A stretch of 64,000 nucleotides of DNA, taken from positions 119,898,752-119,962,751 of the forward strand of contig CM051462.1 of NCBI GenBank assembly GCA_028095005.1, given 5' to 3'. The notes under the pieces are model-generated. The model was not told the origin of the DNA. It worked only from the letters and a program-made list of their open reading frames with translations, and ran no database searches. The position numbers and the translations under genes were made by a program. The DNA is from Rhynchospora pubera (lineage: Eukaryota > Streptophyta > Magnoliopsida > Poales > Cyperaceae). The stretch's first letter is position 1. Every line of letters begins with the position of its first letter. Below are positions 12,047 through 23,062 of this stretch, piece after piece.

Positions 12047-12428
12047 ATAGAGACGAGAGAAGGAGACTTTTTTTTACGAAATAACGAGAGTACGAGACCG
12101 ACTGATCAAGCGTGAGACGTGAGTAAAGTATAAGGGATTAGATTTAAATTCTGTCATTTTTTTTTTTTGGGTTTAATGTTGGATAGCAGCCAGCCAGATG
12201 CAGGTCTGGTCGTTTGGTTGTCCCTCGCTCAGTCGCTCCGTTGAAAGGGTAGCCGCCTGGTTATGACATTTGTCACAGTTCATTTTTCTCCCTCAGTTAA
12301 AAGCTGGTTAGAGCTCCTGTCAAATCTTCCAAATTTGATTAGGGAGTTTGAATTGAATGGATTCATCATTCATGCATGGTTGAATCATGTCATCGGATAT
12401 CTTGAGAAATTTGTAATCGGATTACATT

Positions 12429-12569
12429 GGTTTCGTTTGGATGAGATGTGAGAATAAAAAAATAAATTTATTATAAACAATCCAAATTCTTTACAAAATT
12501 ACACACTTCCTAATACTTCTTTCCACTTCTTTCCTTATTTCTCTTATTTCCACACCATCCAAACGGAGC
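12429..12569. mobile_element. Harbinger-like MITE, 141 bp, TSD ATT
   Basis: GGTTTCGTTTGGATGAG at the left faces CATCCAAACGGAGC at the right, with ATT at both flanks (12426-12428 and 12570-12572). It is the same length as, and close in sequence to, the copy at 24817. Confidence 0.8.
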
Positions 12570-13059
12570 ATTAAGAAAGTAAGAACTGTTTACTTTCACA
12601 ATTTTGGTATGTTATTTTTTTTTAAATCAAATAAAAGTTTTGCAGAAACAAAAAGGAAATTATGGGCATGTTGTGTTGCCTGGATGCATGAGCAAATTTT
12701 TTGCAATTCAATTCCTTTGATTTTTTTTTGTCAAATTCAATTAAATATAAACCGGGCCTGATAAGGACCATCCGCTAGATCCCTCATCCCCATCATCTCC
12801 AAAGATAACGCGGTTTAACTTTCCGTTTCGCCGCGAAAACGCGTTACCTTTCCCTTTTTTTAGCCGCGCCCTTTCCAATTTGGTCGATTTAACCCTCCAC
12901 AGATATCGCTGACGTCATAGTGACGCTCTCAGCGCCAAGCATCCCTCGTCTTCACGATGGGCGCTGTGGAGATCAGATCTCATATGTACGATCGCATCCG
13001 TACGGTTTAAGTAGTCAGATCAGATCGGACGATGTTGTCCAGCGAGTTGGAGAGCAATT

Positions 13060-13830
13060 ATTGTTAAAAATATATATTTTAAAATGTTTTACTTAACGTG
13101 ACATTGTTGTAGTTTAAAGTAATAAATGTTGAAGTTATCATAGCTTATTGTTGAACATATTACGGCTGTTTGTAGATATTATTCATAATTATTGAAGTTA
13201 TTACGGCTAATTGTTCAAGATATTATACATAATTGTTGAACCTATTATGCACAATTATTGAAGTTATTAGCATATTTGTTAAATTTATTACGGTACTTGT
13301 TGAAGATATTACTAGTTGTTGATGTTATTGTGGATAATTATTATAGCTAATTATTGAATATATTATACCTAATTGTTGAAGATATAGTACATAATTGTTG
13401 AATTTATTATAGGTAATTATTGGATATATTATTAAACATTACCTGCATCATCATCCCTTTATTTTATTGGACCTGCGTCATCATCTCATGGTGATGTTGC
13501 ATATTGTACTGAAGTGTGCATCATTATCAATAATTGTTGGAACAATTCGAAATCGCATTGTAAAAACATAAATAGATGAAATCAAAATGGATGATTGTAA
13601 TGAAATATGACTCTAATATCACAATTATTGAATTTATTATAGCTAACAATTGTAGATTCTATGTTCATTGTTGAATATATTATAACTAATTGTTGAATAT
13701 ATCATAGCAAATTGTTGAATATATCACAATTATTCAACTTTATATAAATAATATCACAACTGTTATAATTTATAGTAATACCTGTTGATTATATTACAAG
13801 TAATTGTTGAAAATACTATGACTAAATTTC
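13060..13830. repeat. TTGTTGAA-rich AT minisatellite tract
   Basis: Dozens of degenerate units of the type AATTGTTGAATATATTATA follow each other at irregular spacing. Similar units return at 16190-16680, 17190-17290 and 17600-17760 in the same element and, in reverse complement, in element B. Confidence 0.75.
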
Positions 13831-14082
13831 ACCTTTCATTTTCTGTTTTATTCTTTCCTTCCATAGCACTGTTATTCATTTTATTCAACGGTCATATTAA
13901 TTCTGTATTAATTACAGTAGGTAGAAAACTGGTGCATTAAAGAGTACATTAAAGGGTGATTTTAAAGTCTCTTCTCCTTCGTTGTGCATTCACATTCTGC
14001 AACCACTCTCCTTCTATCCCCATTCGCACATTCTTTTTTCAGTACTTGTCTAATAGTTCTCTTCTGCAATCTTTCTGCAACA

Positions 14083-14304
14083 ATGGCACAACCCGATAAC
14101 TCTACAAAGTCGGTTCTCCGAGAGAATGAGGAGGTCTTTCAACAAATGTTAAAACTTGCTAGAAGCATTGTTATTCTTGGGAATACGTCCATCAAACTAG
14201 TTGATGTTATTGGTGAGATGCTGCAGCAGTATCAACCAACAAAATTTGAAGTCTCCGAGCATTTCTGGAACCGTTTTCAAATTATTGGAATAGACATTAT
14301 ATGA
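14083..14304 (+). CDS. hypothetical ORF of 73 aa inside MULE A
   Basis: The open frame from ATG 14083 begins MAQPDNSTKSVLRENEEVF and continues with an amphipathic, helix-like stretch (MLKLARSIVILGNTSIKLV). The frame is open further upstream to 13984, but this ATG is preceded by pyrimidine-rich sequence resembling a 5' leader. I recognise no family. Composition is less AT-skewed than the surroundings, so it may be the first exon or a fragment of a gene captured by the element. The coding status is doubtful. Confidence 0.3.
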   Translation: MAQPDNSTKSVLRENEEVFQQMLKLARSIVILGNTSIKLVDVIGEMLQQYQPTKFEVSEHFWNRFQIIGIDII

Positions 14305-14699
14305 TAAATTTTCATTTGTAAAATCCACCATTACAATGAAATCGTCAGAGAAAAATGTTGAGGTAATTATTGTCGCTGTATTAAAGTTATACCTAACTTT
14401 TTCAGAGTGAGAATCAGTGAGAAGACAAATTGTTAATATTATGGATATCTTACTAGATGTACACATAAATTAATAGTTGAAATTTGGACAATTGATTGTT
14501 ATAGTAGATTAATTATTGTAATTAATAAGAATAGTTTAAAGCTGTATTAACATTTAACAACAATATATGACCAAACTCCAAGAATTATAATAACATCAAT
14601 ATCATTACGTTCCAACTTCCAACAAATACAATTTTCAATCATTTGTATGACGAGCATTACAACAACATCAAATGCACATTTCAATGGCAATCAGCAAGT

Positions 14700-16966
14700 A
14701 GAAAAATTCACAAATTTTGAGGAGAAGAACTGAATGTCGTACCAATACTAGCAAGCTCATTCGTCCCGACCATCAATGGATTGTTTATCTGTTCAAGAAT
14801 GATAACAGTTAATATTTTGCAAAACTAAAATAAAACACGAAAATATATTAACCTCAATTAACATTTTACTTATTTGTTATCATGTTACAGATACACAAAA
14901 ATTATGTACTTTAATATTTCTAATTGTTGAAGGTAATAGTTTTAATTGTTGAAGTTACAATGTGTAAGTGTTGTAGTTTCTAATTCTATTACTTCTACTT
15001 AGATAAAGGATAGTTTACAGTATAATTCATACTAGTATATGGCTGAATGCAAAAATCCTGTGATAGTGGTGGTGTTGCATAAGGCGGATGTGGAGCAACT
15101 GAAAACACAAAAAAATAATAGTTATGCTATTTTCTATCTTCTAACACGAATACAAAATTAATAATTCAAATGTTTATATCCATTTGATGGTATATTTTCT
15201 ACTGAAAGGATGTATAATTTGTAAAACTAAAATTAAACGAGAAAATATGTTCACCTCCATTAACATTCTCAGCGACAACAAAAATCTACTTGGTTTCTCT
15301 TATGTTTTCCTGGAGGTCGACCCTGCTTTTGTTTCTTCAACTGAAGTACTCCAGTCGACTGTTCAATTGTTTCTGTCAAATTTTTTTTTATTTATTGTTA
15401 TCATTATATGTATACACAAAAAGTAATAATTTTATTATTCCAAATTATTAAATAACTAATTTTATTCTAAATTAATAATGTTACAGATACATAAAATTTA
15501 TTACTTTTAATATTTCTAATTGTTGTAGTTAATAAGTTTAATTATTGAAGGTACAATGTATAAGTGTTGTAGCTATTAACCTTATTAGTTGTACTTAAAG
15601 AAAGCATAGTCTGCGGTATAATTTATACCTGAAGATGGCTGAATGCGAGAAGGCTGTAACACTGGTGGTACTGCAGATGGGGGATGTTGAGCAACCGACA
15701 ATAGAATAAAATAATACTTAAGATATTTGGTAACTTCTAACTTGTACAGAAAAAATAATAATACACATGTTAAACTCCATTGGATAGTATATTTTGCACT
15801 AAATGAATGTATAATTTTTAAAACTAAACTTAAACGACAAAATTTGCTCACCTCCATTAACAATTTCAGTGAGAGGACAATTTCATACCATCAGAATGAG
15901 AAAGATCCATATGATTGAGATTTGATTTGGATAAAAGATTCAAATCAAGCAATTCCATGTAACCAAAACCTGTAGCAAAACAATAAATGAAGCATTACAA
16001 TTTAAAAAAAAAAATTGAAACCGTTTAAAACTATAGTTAAAACAAAAAATGAACAATCACCTGATTGATGGTTTATGTTGGGATTGAAAGACATGATTCA
16101 AGTCAAAAGCTGTTACAAGCAAAAAAAACATATCAGCAAAACATCACATAACAATGTGATCTCATCTATACTAAGTTTCAATTTAGACAATAACTGTTGA
16201 ATATTGTATAGGTAAATGTTGAACATATAAGCAAAAAATGTATCAGCAAAACATCTCATAACAGTTTAAACTCATCTATAATAAGCTTCAGTTTACACAA
16301 TAACTGTTAAATAGGTAAATTTTGAACATAGAAGCAAAAAATGTATCAACAAAACATCACATAACAGTTTGATCTCATCTATAACAAGTTTCAGTTTAGA
16401 CAATAACTGTTGAATATTGTATAGGTAAATGTTGAATAACAGTATATCAGATTGATAGACTCATTCAAAAAGATAATGCAAAAATTAAACAAAAAAATTG
16501 AAAAGAATGACAAATCATACATAATATATCAATTGGAATATAGATTTGCTTCATACATGATCTACCTAGCCATAACAGTATGATCTGATCTATACTGAGT
16601 TTACTCATATAGTAATTGTTATAGTTTCGACACTAATTGTTGAAACAATAATCACTAAATGTTGAAGATAATACATGAAGAATTGTTTGATCGAAAAAAT
16701 TGATTCTGATTAAAGTACAAACACTACGTACGATCAAATTCAAAACTACAAAATCATCTTTAAGTGGAGAATAATTCTAACTTGTGTTGCATAATTCTTT
16801 AATTCGAATAACTGATTCTGATTCAAATTTCAAGATTACGTAGAGTAATTGATAGTAAATCCACAGAAATCAGCACCTCCGAAATTCGAAATTGGAATCA
16901 GTTACTTAAATCTTAAACAAACTGAAATTCGAAATAAATTCTTCATTACATACCTAATCTATCCAT
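14700..16966 (-). pseudogene. eroded multi-exon gene remnant inside MULE A
   Basis: On the minus strand several exon-like pieces with splice signals are seen. 16954-16966 starts with ATG and ends at GTATGT. 16061-16109 reads FDLNHVFQSQHKPSI. 15889-15969 reads FGYMELLDLNLLSKSNLNHM. A Pro-rich piece, APHPPYATPPLSQ at about 15030-15100, is duplicated at about 15630-15698 as AQHPPSAVPPVLQPS. A last piece near 14720-14790 reads NNPLMVGTNELASIGTTF. The phases of the second and third pieces do not match by one base, and one copy of the Pro-rich exon has lost its AG. I therefore read this as a decayed, possibly captured gene. The family is not recognised. Confidence 0.35.
14882..15872. repeat. tandem duplication with about 596-bp period
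   Basis: Landmarks recur with constant spacing: GATAC(A)CA near 14890 and 15486, TACAATGT(G/A)TAAGTGTTGTAG near 14957 and 15552, and CACCTCCATTAACA near 15254 and 15851. The copies are clearly diverged. A shorter third relative lies near 14815. Confidence 0.65.
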
Positions 16967-16974
16967 TATGCAAA

Positions 16975-17170
16975 CCGTCGCCTGAGACTAGCGATCGAAG
17001 AGGAGAGCTGATCACAGGAGGCGCGATCCAAGAAGAGAGGAGAGGTCAGAGCCGATTACAGTAGACGAGCGATCCAAAAAGAGAAGAGCGATCAGAGCCG
17101 ATCACAGGAGACGAGCGATCCAAGAAGAAAGGACGATCAAGCAGAGGAGGAGCGATAGAAAGAGAGGAGA
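16975..17170. repeat. GAGCGATCCAAGAAGAG-type tandem repeat
   Basis: Three to four imperfect units contain GCGATCCAAGAAGAGAGG followed by GATCAGAGCCGATCACAGGAG. On the minus strand this lies just upstream of the ATG at 16966 and could be a duplicated 5' leader. Confidence 0.6.
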
Positions 17171-17448
17171 GATCGAAGAAGAAAAAGAATTACAAAAACA
17201 GAAATAACTGTTGAAATTATTATGCATAAATGTTGAAGTTAATATCGTAATTGTTGAACTTAAATATATAACTGTTGAAGTCAATATATACAGTTCTTGA
17301 AATAATTATCGTAACTCACAGTGAGGCGTCAAGAGCCCTGAGACCCATTTTGAAAAAAGACAAAGCTGATAAAGTTTAGTTTGAATATAATATCAACCAA
17401 TACTGACTTGTACATTCAGCAAAACAAATAGAAGAAAGAGAGAATCAG

Positions 17449-17620
17449 ATCAAGCCAGATCCGTTCAACATATGGGGTTTAATTGGGAAGTCTCCATTGG
17501 AAACTGTGATCGAGACAATTCACGAGGAAGAGATGAAGCAATTGAACAAAATAAAGAAGGTGAATCTGACATATGGGCCAGCATTTACAAAAGTGATTCC
17601 TTCACTTCAACGGTTATATA
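17449..17620 (+). pseudogene. gene-like fragment inside MULE A, unrecognised
   Basis: A stretch unlike the surrounding AT minisatellites reads KPDPFNIWGLIGKSPLET, then EEEMKQLNKIKKVNLTYGP, then PSLQR, before running into TTCAAC repeats. It has balanced codon composition and no start or stop of its own. I take it as a captured exon fragment. I do not recognise the parent gene, and a second frame over the same bases is also open. Confidence 0.35.
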
Positions 17621-18249
17621 TATTAATTTCAACAGTTACAATAATAATTTCAACAATTGTATATATTAATTTCAACATTTATATATAAATATTAATTATT
17701 GAAGTTAATATCATAACTGTTGAAGTTAATATATACAACAGTTATATATTAACTTCAACATTTTGAATTTGACTGGCACATCACTTGTTCTGGTTTTGAT
17801 GATTGAAACCCCATCTAATTTACTTGCCAACTCATGCTTGCCAGTTCCTACATGTTTGCCAACTCTTCCTGGTTTTCACTTATTCTAAGCATCCCTGCAA
17901 TTGCATATATTTGATTACATTCAGCAATTGCCTCCAAGCACCTTTATTCTGTAATTGCATGCTTTTCTGATTTCATTCAGCAATTCCCTCCAAGCACCCC
18001 TGCGATTGCCTACAAACACTTCTGCAACCACATATCTTGTTTTTATTTCTTTTTTACATTGCATCTTTCTTAGTAGATATGTATTTCTGGTGCCAATTTG
18101 TAGGTAGCTTAGAGAGATTGCTACCATCCTTCTCCTCTGACTTCGGCTCTTTCAGGTATTACCATTCTATATAACTATAACAGTTATAGTTAGTAACTTC
18201 AACATTTACGATATTATCTTTAACATTTAAATATATTAACTTCAACAAT

Positions 18250-18480
18250 TATTAAGTGTGTGGGAGGGGAAGGAGTGGAGGGAACAACGTACGTGGGAGG
18301 GAGGAGGGGAGAGGGGGGAGGGGTGGAGGGGACATCATATGCAGGAAGGAGGAGGGGGGTTGGGGGAGGGGTGGAGGGAACGTACTGTTCCGAACAGTGT
18401 ACGCGGGAGGGAGGAAAGAGGAGGGGTTAGTTACAGCGTACACTGAGATGAGTTAGTTGCAGCGTACGCTGGATAAGGCG
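18250..18480. repeat. purine-rich GGGAGGGAGGAGG tract
   Basis: Strongly strand-biased G/A repeats carry several runs of three to six G. A matching tract occurs at the same relative place in element B (20280-20460). Open frames across it are composition artefacts. Confidence 0.7.
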
Positions 18481-18537
18481 GGGATGATGGGGATGATAGA
18501 ATCTTAGGGATGGTCTTAAGCAATTCCGAATATAAAC

Positions 18538-19296
18538 TCATTATTTTCTACAATTTAATTCCTTTGATTTTTTTTTTCCCTTTTTTTTTGTCAAATTCAG
18601 TCAAATATAAACTTATCGTAAATATTAAGTTATTTTATGGGTTGATGAAACTTACATCGGACTTTATTATTTGTATTTGTATAAATATCACTAATATTCC
18701 AAACTACTGCAGGATTTTTAAGTCATCTTTTCCATTAACTTCGTATCTTGATTTACCCCCAGTATTAATTGGGTTTATTTTCTTAATAGAAACAAATAAT
18801 ATAATCCGGCAGGTAAATTATTATAGTAGATGCGCTAAATGTTTGTTATTAATCATCTTTTTTGTCGAAATCCCTTACACTTATTGTGATTTGAGTACCA
18901 TTTAATTATGTACCGATAATATTTAATTTAAATCATTAGAAATTAAATTATTTGATGAATAAAAAAAAATATTTCGATGATTCGCTATATCTCATCACTT
19001 TTAATGTGCATGATATACTTAAAATCTCAATCAAAATCTCAATTGATTACTGATACACAAAAATATTAAAAAAATTAAGTTCTATAATTATCTATAGATC
19101 ATAATCCTGCACAATTTTTTTTTTCTGACAAGTGCCAATTTCTCACACAGTTAAAATTGTCTACGGCATCCTGCCCATGCAAGGTCAATTATTATAAATT
19201 ATAGAAGTATTTTAAACGTGCATGTTAAGTGATTAGGTAATTTGGTAATTTTGTTCATAACTTGGGTCCAATATTTCTTAACCCTCGTTCCTAGTA
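18538..19296. other. intergenic DNA between MULE A and MULE B
   Basis: This is AT-rich DNA. The first 75 bp (to about 18612) repeats the sequence just left of element A at 12700-12752 (TTCCTTTGATTTTTTT, GTCAAATTCA, AAATATAAAC). The target site was therefore part of a local tandem duplication. The 131-aa open frame here has no recognisable features. Confidence 0.55.
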
Positions 19297-19306
19297 TATT
19301 CCATTG

Positions 19307-20545
19307 CGGGGTGATAAGGATCATCCCCGATATTCACCATCCCCATCATCCCCACACGTTTTTCTATTTTTGGCTCTACGCGTTTTCTATTTCTGGAAAT
19401 CACTCTGTTTTTCTCCCTGCTACGTACGCTCCTCCCCTCTCATTCCTTCCGCGTGTGCTCCCCCTCCCACTCCCCTCTCTCACAGACACTATATATTGAC
19501 ACTATATATTGATTATAATTGTTGAAGTTAATATATATAACTGTTGAAGTTAATATATATAACTGTTGAACCTAATATATATGCCAACTTCAATAATTTA
19601 AATATGCCCACTTCAAATATTACATTCAACATTTAAATATGTCAAGTTCAACAATTATATATATTAACTTCAACAGTTATATATATTAAATTCAACAGTT
19701 ACATATATAACATATTAACTTCAATAGTCACATATATAATTTCAACAGATCCATATATACTTCAACAGTTATATATATTAACTTCAACAGTTATATATAT
19801 TAACCTCAACAGTTACATATATAACATATTAACTTCAATAGTCACATATATAATTTCAACAGATCCATATATACTTCAACAGTTACATATATTAACTTCA
19901 ACAGTTATGTATATTAACTTCAACAGTTACATATATAACATATTAACTTCAATAGTCACATATATAATTTCAACAGATCCATATATACTTCAACAGTTAC
20001 ATATATTAACTTCAACAGTTATATATATTAACTTCAACAGTTACATATATAACATATTAACTTCAATAGTCACATATATAATTTCAACAGATCCATATAT
20101 ACTTCAACAGTTACATATATTAGGTTCAACAGTTATATATATTAACTTCAACAGTTACATATATAACATATTAACTTCAATAGTCACATATATAAGTTCA
20201 ACAGTACATATATTAACTTCAACAATTACGATATTGCCTTCAACATTTAAATATATTAACTTCAACAGTTATGAAGTGTGTAAAGAAAAAGGAGAAGGGT
20301 GGGGGGACGGTATACATGGGAGGGAGGAGGGGAGGAGAGGGAGGGGGGACGACGTATGTAGGAGGGAGGAGGAGGGAGGGGGACAGTGTACGTGGGAGGG
20401 AGGAGGGGACAGGGGCGGATACAGAGGAGGGGAAGGCGCGAGAGTGTATGCGTGAGGGAGGACTTAGTTACGTACGCGAGTTAGTTACGTACGCGTGAGG
20501 ATGATGGGGATGATAGAATCTGAAGGATGGTCCTAAGCAATTCCG
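19307..20545. mobile_element. MULE-like element B, 1239 bp, TSD TATTCCATTG
   Basis: TATTCCATTG occurs exactly at 19297-19306 and 20546-20555. The left end is CGGGGTGATAAGGATCATCC. The right end, read on minus, is CGGAATTGCTTAGGACCATCC. Both share subterminal CCCCATCATCC motifs with element A. The interior is a CT-rich segment, then AT minisatellites, then a GGGAGGGAGG tract. There is no coding content. Confidence 0.85.
19690..20200. repeat. 114-bp higher-order repeat, about 4.5 units
   Basis: The phrase CATATTAACTTCAATAGTCA starts at 19711, 19825, 19939, 20053 and 20167, an exact 114-bp spacing. Each unit is built of shorter TTCAACAGTTA(T/C)ATATATTAAC sub-units. The near-identity suggests recent expansion. 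Confidence 0.88.
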
Positions 20546-20884
20546 TATTCCATTGGCATCGTCTTACCATGATACCATCTGGCCTAATTTAATTTGGAGT
20601 GTAAAGCACGGTTGAACCTTCAAACTGCATCTATCGGAGGAGAGAAGAAAATCCAATTTATTTATGCTATCTACCAGCAAAGCACTAAATTGTTGTCTTC
20701 ACGTGGCAATTTGCCTTCATGAAAAATTGTGTTGAATCCTTTAGTTTAAAGAATTTTTTAATCAAGTTGCACTTAAGAACACATGTATATCAGTATATGA
20801 GCCATAAATTGTACAAACTGATTACTTGGGTTCAACACATGTGCACGTCTAGTTGTGTTATTTGCCATGTGGGTGCTTTGTTAC

Positions 20885-21085
20885 GGAATCGTATTCTCTG
20901 GATGGTCATCCAGTGGATGCTTTAGATTTCAGCCGTCTGATTTAATCTCAATGGATATGGGTGCCCCGTGCATAATAGGCAGATTGATAGGTCCGAAAAA
21001 AATCTAACCGTTACGATTAAATCGGACAGCTCGGATCAAAAGACGCCCACTGGATGGTTGTATTCAACCATCCTGATACGGATCC
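20885..21085. mobile_element. Mutator-type MITE, 201 bp, TSD GCTTTGTTAC
   Basis: GCTTTGTTAC flanks both sides (20875-20884 and 21086-21095). The ends GGAATCGTATTC and, on minus, GGATCCGTATCAGGATGG are imperfect inverted repeats, followed inward by the pair ATCCAGTGG/CCACTGGAT. The 10-bp TSD suggests the Mutator superfamily. Confidence 0.8.
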
Positions 21086-21095
21086 GCTTTGTTAC

Positions 21096-22381
21096 TGGCC
21101 TAAAGTAACACGAGGCCATGCATCATAAATGTCCACACAATGCGATGCCACAGAAGACCTAAAGTATTTAATTGCACGAGGTAGGCCTACCAAATAAGCT
21201 TCTTCAATCATACGCACAGCGCCTCGAACAGCGCCTCCAATTACATGTCAAATATAATAAGTGCGCTGTCCTTTGTTCTCCTATGGCGACTGCTTTGTGT
21301 TTTGTGTGCTAAATGAGTTGTTATGATTATTTGAATCCTTAGGGTCAATTACGGCGGTTTATACGATAATATTTTCAAATGTTGTTTTCAATATGCATGA
21401 TGATGATAATTGCATAACGTGTATGTACTATTCAATGTATATTCTAAATAATATTTCAAATTTACAATTTAATAGAATTTTTTATGATTCTATGTAAACA
21501 ATTTATAGTGAACCAAAGAAAAAATATTATATATGCTATCTAAAAAGAAAATTACATGAAGACAAGTATTTAAGGGTCATTTTGTTAACTATTTCACCTT
21601 CTAATTTCTTGGTGTTTTTGGTTGTACCGTCTGATTGTGGATTCAATGTTTTAAAGCAGAAATGTAGAATGAATTAGTACCGTACATATCCGCTCGAGCA
21701 TATCTCATAAAAAGTAGCTAGAATGGTATAATTAGGAATTAAAAGCCAATAAGCCATTATGCAAGAAATGAAATTCCACTAGTAAACTATGTTAATTAAT
21801 TTTTTACGTCGTTTCTTTTTTTGACACAAACTTCCTTTCTTTTTTGGAATAGTCAGCTTCGTGTTGTGCCTCTAATTAATTACGCCGTGTCTGCCTTTTG
21901 AGCTTGAATTGTTACAACTTACATAATTACATTTGTGATTTATAGGTGTTATAATCTCGAACAAGAATTCAAAACCAAAATATAAGGATCCTTTGACCAA
22001 ACTGAGATATGTAAAATTAATGCTCTTAAATGCGTAGAGAAACACTACTTTACATGTGTTTGATAGATGCTAGCATGTTTTCGGAATACTATATAGCAGG
22101 TCATTCATTAACGTCGAAGACTTGTAGGTCTTCGCTAATTAATTTGATAAATTAACTTAGGGCACGCAATGAAAAATATTAAATTAGGATCTGGATAGAT
22201 AATTTAACTATGCAGTGACAATCTATTTTCATTTCACTTACCAAAGAAAATCACTATGAAGAATTGAAGATATCAATCCGGTAATGGTAGTATAAACAAA
22301 ATTTTATTATCACTTATTTATAATTCTGACTCTCACTTAGTTCGTTTTTCTCTATTTGGGGAAAATTAAAATTAAGAAAAT
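21096..22381. other. intergenic, no gene seen
   Basis: AT-rich sequence without convincing open frames or splice-linked motifs. It lies upstream of the choline-transporter-like gene. Confidence 0.5.
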
Positions 22382-22628
22382 GAGGTAGACTCAATTTTCG
22401 AAGTAATAAGGCTAATCAAACCGTTGAATGTGTTTTTCATATTGAAATCTCATCAAAGACTAAATTTTATATTTTTAAGAATTTTGTAAAATAAAAAAAA
22501 AATTGGTCTCCAATAAAATTTTAATATGAAAAACACGTTGAATAGGTTGGATCTGCTATTAGAATATTGAAAATTGAAATATAATCGTAACTTACGGACT
22601 CATCCGTCGGCTGATTTTAATCTACCTC
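22382..22628. mobile_element. fold-back MITE related to the one at 9208, 247 bp
   Basis: The left end GAGGTAGACTCAATTTTCG and right end GATTTTAATCTACCTC match the ends of the 9208-9516 element. The interior again folds on itself (the ATATGAAAAACAC and GTGTTTTTCATAT pair). No clean TSD remains. Confidence 0.65.
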
Positions 22629-23062
22629 AACATTAAATCGAAACCCCTCAAAAAAGCCAGGTGTGACAAAACGGGAGATCCGTAACAGCCCCGCTTATAC
22701 TAAATGCTCGTGCGCTCTGACATGCTGAGTCGGAAAGGAAAAAGAAAAAAAAAAAAACAGTCTAGAGAGAAAACGCCACACCAACGGTCACAAAATTGGG
22801 ACACCCAATCTGCAATCTGCAATCTCCCCGCTTTTCTTTCTTCCCATCTCCACCATTCCCTCGTGGCTTCATATCGGATTGAGAGAGAGCGAGAGCGAGA
22901 GCGATTGCGAATTGAGATAGACAGATAATTGCGAAAGCGACCTCATAAAGACCCAAACAAACGCAAGCGCACTATTTCTCAACCACACTACGAAACCACA
23001 CACACAGAAAGAGAGCTCCATTGATAGAAGAAGCACAAGCACAAGAGGAAATTTTATCAGAG

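Larger units (their letters stand above)
12753..18528. mobile_element. MULE-like element A, 5776 bp, TSD AATATAAAC
   Basis: The nine bases AATATAAAC occur exactly at 12744-12752 and 18529-18537. The left end reads CGGGCCTGATAAGGACCATCC. The right end, read on the minus strand, begins CGGAATTGCTTAAGACCATCC. The subterminal CATCCCCATCATC motif is present at both ends. The same ends recur in elements B (19307), C (36557) and D (55118). The interior holds TTGTTGAA-rich minisatellites, tandem duplications and eroded gene fragments. No transposase was recognised, so I call it non-autonomous. A 9-bp TSD fits the Mutator superfamily. Confidence 0.82.

Noticed and set aside
18252..18456. Several ORFs rich in Gly/Arg/Glu or Pro/Ser
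   Set aside because: They are products of the purine-rich GGGAGG tract read in different frames.
19690..20200. CRISPR-like array
   Set aside because: Plant DNA, units are AT minisatellites without unique spacers, inside a transposon.
19907..20455. 182-aa ORF with repeated NFNSYIYN and VTYI motifs
   Set aside because: It is open only because the 114-bp minisatellite unit is a multiple of three and lacks stops in that frame. No start context or protein features.
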